Assembly: GCA_037693485.1 (NCBI GenBank) | Contig: CM075351.1 | Span: 97,916,001-97,980,000, forward strand | Source of the DNA: Kitagawia praeruptora | Lineage: Eukaryota; Streptophyta; Magnoliopsida; Apiales; Apiaceae | Reading direction: 5' to 3' | Length of the DNA stretch: 64,000 nucleotides | Notes under the pieces: model-generated | What the model was told of the DNA's origin: nothing | The model's database searches: none | What the model saw: only the letters and a program-made list of their open reading frames with translations | Part shown: one piece after another, positions 54,575-64,000 of the stretch | Numbering within the stretch: position 1 is the first letter of the stretch | Layout of the letters: every line of letters begins with the position of its first letter | Made by a program: the position numbers and the translations under genes

Positions 54575-57500
54575 TCACAATTCTGACAAAACGGAGGCAA
54601 CCTTCTCACGGTTCACCGTTCCTCCATAATATGGCTTAAGTCGATGTCCATTTACCTTGAAAGCATCATTGATAGACCCCCTAAATATCTCCACCGCTCC
54701 ATGTGGAAATACCTCCTTAACTGTAAACGGACCAGACCACTTTGACTTGAGCTTTCCAGGAAAAAGTTTAAGGCGAGAGTTGTAGAGCAAAACCTGTTGA
54801 CCTGGCACAAATGCCTTGTGCACCAACTTTCTATCATGCCACCTTTTAACCTTCTCCTTGTACATTTTTGCATTCTCATAAGCCTGCTCACGAAATTCCT
54901 CAAGCTCATTCAACTGAAGTAGACGTTTTTCACCCGCAGCTGAGATATCCAAATTTAACTTCTTCAATGCCCAAAAAGCCTTGTGCTCTAACTCAGCCGG
55001 TAAATGACAAGCCTTACCAAACACCAACTGATAAGGTGACATCCCAAGAGGTGTCTTGTAAGCAGTTCTATAAGCCCAAACTGCCTCGTCTAACTTCAAA
55101 GACCAATCCTTACGAGATGGATTTACCACTTTCTCAAGGATCCTTTTGATTTCACGATTCGAGACCTCCGCTTGACCATTAGTTTGGGGATGATAAGCAG
55201 TGGCAACACGATGCGTCACATTGTACTTTGCCATCATAGCAGTAAATTGACGATTACAGAAGTGTGTCCCCTCATCACTGATTATAGCTCGTGGAGTCCC
55301 AAAACGTGTAAAAATCTGTTTGTGAAGAAAATTCAGCACCACCTTAGCATCATTGGTTGGTAAGGATTTCACCTCAACCCATTTTGACACGTAATCCAAA
55401 GCTAGCAAGATGTACTGATTATTGCAAGACGAAACAAACGGACCCATGAAGTCAATCCCCCACACATCAAAGATCTCAACTTCGAGAATAGTATTCAAAG
55501 GCATCTCATTCCTCCTAGAGATATTACCAACCCTTTGACATCGATCACAACTCATCATAAAATGATGAGAATCCTTAAACAGAGTCGGCCAATAGAATCC
55601 CGCCTGAAGTACTTTCTGAGCTGTTTTATCACCTCCATAATGACCTCCATATGTGGTAGAATGATAATCATGCAAAATACTCTCCGTCTCACTATAAGGA
55701 ATGCATCTCCTCAAAATCTGATCTATACCAAGTTTGAACAGGAATGGCTCGTCCCAACGGTACCACTTCACATCATGTAAGAACTTCTTCCTTTGAGCAT
55801 AAGAGAATTCCGGAGGGATGACATTACTAACAAGATAGTTCACATAATCTGCAAACCACGGCTCTTCACCTTGCACCACAAAAAGTTGCTCATCTGGAAA
55901 AGATTCATTAATTAGGGATTTAGAATGTGAATCCTTACATTGGTCCTCCAAACGTGAAAGATGATCAGCAACTTGATTTTCCGTGCCCTTCCTATCCTTG
56001 ATTTCCACATCAAATTCTTGTAATAACAAAACCCAACGAATCAATCTAGGCTTCGAATCCTTCTTCGACATGAGATATCGAATAGCAACATGATCCGTGT
56101 AAACAATCACCTTCGTACCAAGCAAATAAGATCTGAATTTCTCAAAAGCATAGACAACTGCTAGCAACTCCTTCTCTGTAGTGGTGTAGTTAAGCTGAGC
56201 CTCATTGAGGGTTTTACTAGCATAGTAAACCACATGAAAAATTTTATCCTTCCTTTGTCCAAGCACAGCTCCAACAGCATAATCACTAGCATCACACATA
56301 AGCTCAAACGGTTCCTCCCAATTGGGTGCGGTAATGATAGGAGTAGTAGTTAGCTTCTTTTTCAACAGCTCAAAAGCCGCAAGACATTCATCATCAAACT
56401 TGAAAGGAACATCCTTTTCTAACAAATTGCACAACGGTTTAGAGATTTTCGAGAAGTCTTGAATGAATCGCCTATAGAATCCCGCATGACCAAGAAAACT
56501 GCGAATTCCTTTAACTGAAATAGGTGGAGGAAGATTCTCGATTGTCTCCACCTTGGCTTTATCCACTTCAAGTCCCTTGCTAGATACCTTGTGCCCAAGA
56601 ATAATTCCTTCTTGCACCATAAAGTGACACTTTTCCCAATTAAGCACCAAATTCGTCTCCACACACCTCTTCAAAACCAAACCAAGATTATACAAGCACT
56701 CATCATAAGATGTACCAAAAACTGAGAAGTCATCCATAAAAACTTCCACATTCGAGCCAATCATGTCTGAGAAAATAGCCATCATGCACCTTTGAAAAGT
56801 GGCAGGAGCACCACAAAGTCCAAAAGAAACTCGACGAAAAGCAAAAGTGCCAAAAGGACATGTGAATGTGGTCTTCTCTTGATCTTACGGAGCAATGCAA
56901 ATTTGATTATAACCAGAATAGCCATCAAGCAAACAATAATACTCGTGCCCTGCCAATCTGTCTAGCATCTGATCAATAAAAGGAAGAGGGAAGTGATCTT
57001 TTCTTGTGGCTTTGTTGAGCTTCCGATAATCCATGCAAACTCTCCACCCCGTGACTGTTCGAGTAGGGATGAGCTCATTCTTCTCATTAGCAACAACTGT
57101 CATGCCTCCTTTCTTTGGCACACATTGAACCGGGCTCACCCAAGAACTATCTGAGATAGGATAGATAATACCAGCATCTAACCACTTTAGAATTTCCTTC
57201 TTCACCACCTCCTTCATAATCGGATTGAGTCTTCTTTGATGTTCGACAGTAGGCTTAGCTCCTTCCTCTAGCAGAATTTTATGCATGCAATAAGAAGGGT
57301 GATTCCCTTGATATCTGCTATAGTCCAACCAATTGCTGACTTGAACTCCCTCAAAATACGCAAGAGCTTTTCTTCCTCGACATCTTACAGATTAGAAGAA
57401 ATAATAACCGGTAGCGTAGAGGTATCACCAAGAAAAGCATACCTCAAGTGATTAGGCAAAGGTTTGAGTTCAAGAGTAGGAGCCTCCTCAATAGATGGTT

Positions 57501-58040
57501 TAAGACGGATTTGTGACTTTTCCAGCTCCTTTAACCCAAGAGACTCGAAAGGCATGTCAAATTTTCTCTTCCACAAATTTGCATTCAACATCTGAATTTG
57601 CATCCTTTCATCTTCATCTTTCACCTCAGAGTTCTTACTCAATGCTTTTTCCAAAGAATCTGTTAGCAACAAATAATCAAGATCCTTGGCTACCACGGAA
57701 TCAACCAAATCAACATTGAAACATTCTTCTTCATCAGATGGAAGCTTCATAGCATTGAACACATTAAAGGTGACATTCTGATTTTGTACCCTCATGGTGA
57801 GCTCTCATTTCTGCACATCGATCAAGGTACTACCCGTAGCTAGGAATGGCCTTCCCAAGATTATGGGAATCTTCTTATCTTCCTCAAAATCCAAGATCAC
57901 AAAATCAGCAGGGAAGATGAGCTTATCAACTTTTACCAAGACATCCTCAACTATGCCTCTAGGATAGGTAATTGAACGATCAGCCAACTGTAGCGAGATG
58001 TTAGTTGGCTTTGGATCTGGTAGACCCAGTTGCAAGATAC
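54575..58040 (-). pseudogene. pol: Athila pol, element 3: protease, RT, RNase H, integrase, multiply disrupted
   Basis: Minus strand from the protease to the stop at 54575. A one-base deletion near 58043 separates it from gag just after DLGASINLMP. Nonsense codons occur at about 57802-57804 (TGA), 57385-57387 (TAA) and 56885-56887 (TAA), each at a position that is a sense codon in element 1. A one-base deletion lies near 57330. The 736-codon stretch 56785-54575 is uninterrupted and has the intact RT box FMDDF, RNase H (MCDASDYAVGA), the integrase HHCC finger and the catalytic residues in GIDFMGPF, AIISDEGTHF and NGQAEVSNRE. It extends to the natural end that element 1 loses through its TAG. 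Confidence 0.9.
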
Positions 58041-59939
58041 TGACAAGGGCATGAGATTGATGCTAGCTCCCAAGTCACACAAGCACTTCTCAAAGAATAG
58101 ATTACCAATAGTGCATGGAATAGTAAAACTACCCGGATCCTTTAGCTTTGGAGGCAACTTCTGTTGCAGAATAGCACTACATTCTTCCGTTAAGGCAACG
58201 GTTTCTAATGCATCGAGCTTCAACTTACGCGAGAGAATACCCTTCATGAACTTGGCATAGCTCGGCATCTCTTCAAGAGCTTCCGCAAAAGGTATGTTGA
58301 TGTGCAACTTCTTGAACACTTCTAAGAACCTAGCAAATTTGTTATCCAAATTCTGCTTTTGGAGTCTTCTAGGATATGGAGGAGGAGGATAGATCTGAGT
58401 AGACTGATCCACTGAAGCTTTAACAGGTTCCTTGCTCTTCTCTTTGTCACCATCTAGCTCATCAGCTACTAAGTCAGATTCTTCAAATTTAGGCATTGCA
58501 GATTTTTCCACTTGCTGATTCTGCACTTCTTCATCTTCTTTAGCGGCTGATTTAGGATCTGATGTAACCTTCTCCGATCTCAAAGTTACAGCCTTCACCT
58601 GCTCCTTGAAGTCCCTCCTACCTGGATTTGCTTCCGTATCACTAGGAAGAGTTCCTTGTGGCCTACTACCTAAGGCACTTGCAATCTGTCCTATCTGAGT
58701 TTCCAAGAGCTTCTGACCAGCTTGTAGGTTATTTAATGCTATCCACATCTCATCAGATTTATCATTAGATGATTGCCCCGCTTGAGTCTGAGGTTGTTGC
58801 TGCTGAAATCCCGGAGGTTGATATGGTGCCCTATAAGGCTGTTGATAGCCTTGATTGTATGGCTTTGCTTGCTGATAGGATTGTTGAGTATTCTGATTGT
58901 TGCTCCAGCTGAAGTTAGGATGATTCCGATTGTTGGGATGATAAGTGGCTGGAACTGGTGCAGCAGGTCTCTGGAAATTACTCACGAACTGTGCTGATTC
59001 GGAAGAGATAGCACACTGATTCGTCTCATGTGCGCCCGCACATAACTCACAAACACTAGCCACCTGCTGAACTCCATAATTAGCAAGAGAATCCACTTTC
59101 ATAGCAAGAGCCTTCAACTGAGCCGTAATCATTGAAGTTGTATCTACTTCCAAAACTCCTGCTACTTTGCCTTGAGAAAGTCTCTGGGTTGGATTCTGGT
59201 ATTCATTAGCAGCCATCATCTCAATAAGTTCATAAGCTTCATCATAACTCTTCGCCCAAAGAGCTCCACCTGATGCTGCATCTAGCAAAGGCCTAGATTG
59301 TGCTCCCAACCCATTGTAAAAACCATTAATAACCATCCAATCAGGCATGCCATGATGAGGACACTTCCTTAGCATCTCCTTGTAGCGTTCCCAAGCCTCA
59401 CACAATGACTCGCCAGATTGCTGTTGAAATTGAGTCAATTGGTTCCTTATTGCTGCAGTTTTCGCCATAGGGAAGAATTTAGTAAGGAACTTCTGAGCAA
59501 GATCTTCCCATGTAGTAATGGAACCAGGTGGTAAAGAGTGTAGCCAGCTTTTAGCCTTATCCCTCAGAGAGAATGGGAAAAGCCTCAACCTGATAGCATC
59601 ACCCATCACACCATTGCACTTGAAAGTGTCGCAGATTTCGATAAAGTCCCGAACATGCATGTTAGGATCCTCCGTAGAAGCTCCCCCAAACTGGACTGAA
59701 TTCTGCACCATCTGAATTGTGCCCGGCTTGATCTCAAAGTTGTTCGCTGCAATAGCTGGCCTAACAATGCTAGACTGAATGTCATTGAGTTTCGGCTGAG
59801 AATAGTCCTTCAAAGCCTTAGCTGCTGCTGCATCTGCCATTGCTACTGTAGTTTTAGCCTCCTCTTCCTTATTCTCTAAATTCTCTACAAGATCGTCTCC
59901 TGCCAGTCTTTGTAAACGAGCTTGCGAACGTGTTTGCAT
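58041..59939 (-). pseudogene. gag: Athila gag and protease start, element 3
   Basis: The frame starts MQTRSQARLQRL at 59939 and stays open for about 630 codons to the frameshift near 58043. The gag core is at about residues 85-200 (LRLFPFSLRDKAKSWLHSLP, FLTKFFPMAKTAAIRNQ). The zinc knuckle CELCAGAHETNQC is near 300, followed by a Gln/Pro/Asn-rich tail and an acidic linker. The last part (about 525-630) is the conserved region before protease (LHINIPFAEALEEMPSYAKF) and ends in CDLGASINLMP. Gag proper is therefore intact, unlike in element 1 only by degree. Calling it a pseudogene is because the polyprotein is cut. Confidence 0.85.
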
Positions 59940-60053
59940 ACAAACTTAAGTGCCTGAAACACCATGAAACAAACAACTAAGTAAGAATCCGAGTCAGTGA
60001 ATGCTAACGACCACTATTGACAAACACATAAACTGAAATAAAAACACCGATGA

Positions 60054-60071
60054 TCACCGGCAGCGGCGCCA
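60054..60071 (-). other. Primer binding site of element 3 (tRNA-Asp type)
   Basis: Minus strand TGGCGCCGCTGCCGGTGA, one base different from elements 1 and 2, six bases after the LTR end. Confidence 0.8.
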
Positions 60072-60077
60072 AAAACT

Positions 60078-61693
60078 TGTTATGCTAAATTCACGCAAGC
60101 GCACGTAGTCACAAGTAATACAATTAAAGTTCGTTCCACAGAGATCTTGGTTAAGTTTTACTCAGAATTTATGTCTATGCAATAATGTATGGTTTTAATT
60201 CGCTGCTAAGAAAAATAACAAATATGGTTTTGATTACCTAAATTAAACTAAGATGCAAATTATAAAATCAAGAATTACTAATTGACAAGAATTAAATCGA
60301 ATTACTTATATGAGAATAAACATGGAATCCTAGTTTCATTATCTACTTCACTTAGAGTTGCAGCCTTGATTAAAACATGCGATGGTTTTAATATCTGATC
60401 GAATAACACGAAAAGAGTAAAAGTTACCTCTCGGTATACTAGTACCAATCTACGCATACATCCACAAAAGAGATAGAAGATGAATAGGCACCTATTATGT
60501 TTAGACCCTATATCTCTATAGAATTTGAAAACATAAAGGTTGAAGCACAAGTTATTCACTTAGATCACATAGGGTAGCATAATATCTCTATTCATGCCAC
60601 AAATCATGATGCTTAACATCAACCTATCCTATGCTAGCATGGCAAGTTCTAAATCTCAAGATCCACTCTCGTTTAGCAAGAGATTAACATATTAGATGTT
60701 CGCGACGCACCTAAATACCATAAGCACAACCATACAAGGATATCAAGAATTCACCACACATAAATCTCTAAGGCATGCAAACTACTAAGCTACATAGATA
60801 AATCCACTAGGATCCCACGACAACGATTAGCCCATAATTGAACCGTTCATCGTCATGGAATTTGATGAAAGCATGGTAGTAAACAAGATGATAAAGATGA
60901 ATAAATCAATAATGAGATAAGGTTTAGCGAACAAATCCGGAAAAGTATCAAGCATCCAAAAGATACGCCTAACAAAGAAATACAAGAAAACTATGTCTAG
61001 ATCTTCTTATCGTCACAATCCTCGCCTTGGCTTCTCTTCCTTGTGCTCTGAACGAAATTAGTGTGTAGAATGTGAAGATTTGATGTGCCCCAAGGTGTGT
61101 ATTTATAGCCCCAAGTGTCTCCTTGTCCAAGCAATTACCGTAATTGAAATAGGATAGAATTCCGGTAATTTTCCATCTTTGATTGGATTAGAAGTGCAAT
61201 TCCCATGTTTAATTATGATTCTGGAAGTTTCTGGCCGTTCATGATAATCCATAAGGATTAGGAAAAGAATTCATGGCAATTTCCTTCTCAAAATAAGTTT
61301 CCAGCAACATTCTGTCACTTTTCCCGCAGACAGGCACGACCGCGCGCACCTGTAGTACATTTCCAGCGCGCCCGCGCTCAGCCAATTCCTGGAGATTCTT
61401 CAACCGCGCCCGTGCGCTCCACAAGGCTTTCTTGAGCGCGCCCGCGCCCACCTTCTGCAACTGCAACTGATTGATTTTCTCTTGCTGATTTCCTCTACTT
61501 CCTTTTGCATCTTCTACCACTTGTTCTTCTGAGCTTAAAAACACATATAAACACTGAAAATTCCACACTTGCACCTAGAAGTATATCCTGCACAATTCTC
61601 ACAAAACACATTAAAACACACCAATACTTGAGATACAAAACACCAATTTAAGCCAAAATAGAATGATCCAAGTGGATATAAATCCACTTATCA
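60078..61693 (-). repeat. 5' LTR of element 3
   Basis: 1616 bp; minus strand starts TGATAAGTGG and ends AGCATAACA. The CpG-dense block lies at about 61331-61445. TATTTATA in plus orientation at 61100-61107 is the likely TATA box. About 60590-60850 still resembles the inner part of the element 1 LTR (CTAGCATGGCAAG, TAAATCTC). Confidence 0.92.
61100..61107 (-). promoter_or_regulatory. Predicted TATA box in element 3 5' LTR
   Basis: TATAAATA on the minus strand, about 590 bp into the LTR, followed by sequence with high T/C content. Motif only. Confidence 0.45.
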
Positions 61694-62013
61694 AAAGACC
61701 AGTAAGTCAGTGATAAACTCGTAACAAGACTACTGTCAGAGACTAAGTATAAGGTTAATATAATTCAGTGAATGATGAACTAGAAACATTAGATGCATGT
61801 GATTCAGAAGAATATTAAATTCTTTCTTTTCCTTGAATGGATTATGGTAGTACCTTAAGTTTATTTCGATACTGAATCATATATGGATTAGGTAAGGCGA
61901 GCAGTGGTTAAGATGTAATTAAGAATGCTTTTAGATGAAACCTGAAAGAACAGATGTAGGCCAAGTTCTCGAAGTAAGAGTTTTGGCGAAATGAAGTCCA
62001 GTTAATAGGACAT
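61694..62013. other. Unassigned flank right of element 3
   Basis: Probably part of the same decayed element as the next entry. No motif seen. The first five bases AAAGA would be the TSD, but the other side is lost. Confidence 0.4.
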
Positions 62014-62436
62014 ATGATCAATAGGAATAGTGTTGGTCGACCCCACCAAGTTAAAGACAGTTTCAAATGGAGAAAGGCCAACTACACCGGCAAAGGTGAG
62101 AAATTTCATAAGATTCACGAGGTATTACCAAATATTTGCTCAGGACTTTACAAAGAGTGCAGTCCCGTAACCCGACTTATTAGTAAGACTAAAAGTTTGA
62201 ATGTACAAGATAAATATGAGAAAATCTTCCTGGAGCTAAAGATGAAATTGGTGACGACCCAGCGCTGGCGTCGCCCAAATGGATCGGAAGAAGGAAAATT
62301 CTGCAATATTTTATGGTGCATCTCACGCAGGGTAGGCACTGTGCTTATGCAGTATGGCAGTGTAACTTCGAATATAGTTGGACAACACGATTTACCAGAT
62401 TCAGATGGCCTTGGTAGTGCCAATTTTGTGGAATGA
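62014..62436 (+). pseudogene. Decayed chromovirus-like RT/RNase H remnant
   Basis: A 140-codon frame reads KYEKIFLELKMKLVTTQ, then PNGSEEGKF and SRRVGTVLMQYGSV, and GQHDLPDSDGLGSANFV. In chromoviral Ty3/gypsy pol the order is FxxLKxxLTTAPVL, PxGxExFVVYCDAS, GLGxVLMQxGxVIAYASRQL and HDLELAAIVF. The match is real in order and spacing, but the catalytic RNase H Asp is replaced and conserved residues are eroded. It is unrelated to the Athila and Tat elements in the window. Confidence 0.5.
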
Positions 62437-64000
62437 CTAACTACAACGGTAGTGTTCTTTCTGAAACTAGTTGTTAGAAAGACAGGTATTCGGTAGTATC
62501 GATTATTAGGACGAATATGTATCGTGGAGGTGTGGTATGTTTTAGTTTGAAACTTTTGATTCCCTTCCAGGGGAGGTATATATTTGATTTCTTCCAATGG
62601 TTAAACTCCCAACTTTATGTCAATCATTTCATTACTATAACTGTTTATGGTTCGACCAGCTCAAATGTTCCTAGAAATATTCTTCGGGTATCGAAATGGA
62701 TCTTCTTAATGTTATCAGTGGGTGGATAGATTGACTGAAATTTCCCTAATCCTGGAAAGGAATTGGACAAAATTTGGCAAACCTTGTCTTTCTGATTATC
62801 TGAATACGTCACCGAAGAGAATGGAAACTGGAGCGAACCCTATGGATTGGGTAGGGTAGCCGCTATGCGGGCTGGTAGATAGACCCCGATTATTATGACT
62901 GGTTATAGGGATAAAATTATGAAGTTGAGAACGGACGGAAAAAGGGGAAATTCCGGGATTGACTTAAATGAAAAGGCTGTTATGCCAAGAGTGTAAACTT
63001 TTGTGGCACATGGAATTAATAAGAATAGTTGAAAAGATAAAAGTAAAGGAAGGTGACCGGAGACGGTACCGAGAAGTCGATTGAGACTTATATGGATCAA
63101 AGTTTTGAAAAGATCAAAAGGTATCAAAGTAGAAGGCACTATGCTAGCAATTGCTAGAAAAGTACTGCTATTAGCCAATCCCTAAACTCACATATTTTAG
63201 CATGGCCAGTTGGGGCCAAGTCAATAAGGATTATCAAGTGACTAAACCAGCAATGTAAGGACAAAGCGGGGTGCTTCTAACCAAGTACCAACCTCGAGGA
63301 CTTTTGATATAAAATGAATTGAGATACATGATGATGAATTTTATATATACCATGGACGTATTAGGATTGAGGATAGTGACCAATGAAGAGTTACGAAGAT
63401 TGTCAAAGATGGTGCCATATGATGCATAAATGTTATCTGAGACTTAGTGTCCTCAAGAGGAGCATTAGGCACTAAGAGATTCACGTTGAACACGACCAAT
63501 ATCTTCCAGAACATCCTTGCTACCATTACTAAGTTCTGTAAGAAAAACAGATAGACATATGTTGTCTTTTGGAAGGTCATGTAGACCGGCATGTCGTTTG
63601 AAAGAAGAGGTTAGCACTAGGCTACCTATAGACTATCAAGATGAGAATGATTGAAAAGAGACCCTTATTAAGGATATATGATTGAATTGCCAAGTACAGG
63701 ATGTAAGTATTCCTTGAAAATAGAATTAAGGATAGAATATCCTTAGATTAAGACGAACCCTGGGGGATGCACAAAGGATAGCATCACCCCTAATAAAGAC
63801 ATTGTGAAATCAGACGATATAAGTTGAATCGACCAAGGTATCAATAACCTGTAAGGATTAGTGGAAAGGAATCTCGAAAAGTACATAGACAGAGTGGTTA
63901 TAGAATTGATTAATGATGTTTGATATACCCTGTAACCAGAAGATACAAGAGGAATGATGAGGATGACCTAAGAAAACTTATAAGGAAAGAGGTAATATTT
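62437..64000. other. Right end of window, probably decayed retrotransposon
   Basis: Short frames such as TNEELRRL on the plus strand near 63370 weakly recall the start of chromoviral integrase, but no HHCC or DDE motif could be read. No other gene seen. Confidence 0.35.

Larger units (their letters stand above)
50951..61693 (-). mobile_element. Element 3: Athila-lineage retrotransposon with extra ORF, 3' LTR truncated
   Basis: On the minus strand: 5' LTR (60078-61693, 1616 bp), PBS, gag, pol, an additional intact ORF, a non-coding 3' region, PPT, and only the first 441 bp of the 3' LTR. Gag-pol has at least two frameshifts and three nonsense codons. The surviving 441 bp of the LTRs differ at a few sites only, some at CpG positions. 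The LTR shares its first bases and the PBS with elements 1 and 2 but is shorter and otherwise different, so it is another subfamily. Confidence 0.92.

Overview
The window is plant nuclear DNA, almost certainly from a eudicot: it holds Ty3/gypsy LTR retrotransposons of the Tat and Athila lineages, AT-rich Helitron-type elements with the usual plant 3' hairpin and CTAG end, and one type I MADS-box gene. No species can be named from the sequence alone. Roughly 80% is transposon-derived.

Left part (1-28399) is a two-fold nested insertion. The host is a Tat-lineage element (A, minus strand) whose 5' LTR is at 27772-28399 and whose 3' LTR lies beyond position 1. An Athila element (element 1, plus strand, 3129-14785, TSD ATGAG) sits in its pol, and a second Tat element (B, minus strand, 18089-27407, TSD CGCCT) sits in its gag. 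When both insertions and one copy of each TSD are subtracted, element A gag-pro-pol falls into a single reading frame with only two TAG stops, which confirms the layout. Both Tat elements carry tandem repeat arrays between pol and the 3' LTR.

Middle part: 28400-29900 is host-like sequence including a broken acidic gene end. Element C (29901-35812, minus strand) has LTR ends, PBS and PPT but no retroviral genes; its interior holds pieces that read as an auxin response factor and an ARID-domain (ARID-HMG type) protein, so it appears to be a non-autonomous element that captured host gene fragments. From 35939 to about 39860 are Helitron-like elements in tail-to-tail orientation. A type I MADS-box gene (41391-42401, minus strand) with a probable 5'-UTR intron reaching to about 44160 is the only host gene that looks intact. 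Another Helitron 3' end lies at 45544.

Right part: element 2 (47031-50950, plus strand) is a non-autonomous Athila derivative with a 503-codon ORF. It is cut at 50950 and fused to the truncated 3' LTR of element 3 (50951-61693, minus strand), an Athila element with broken gag-pol but an intact extra ORF between pol and the 3' LTR. The last 2.3 kb contains a decayed chromovirus-like RT/RNase H remnant.

All coordinates and LTR comparisons were made by eye. Difference counts between LTRs are approximate.
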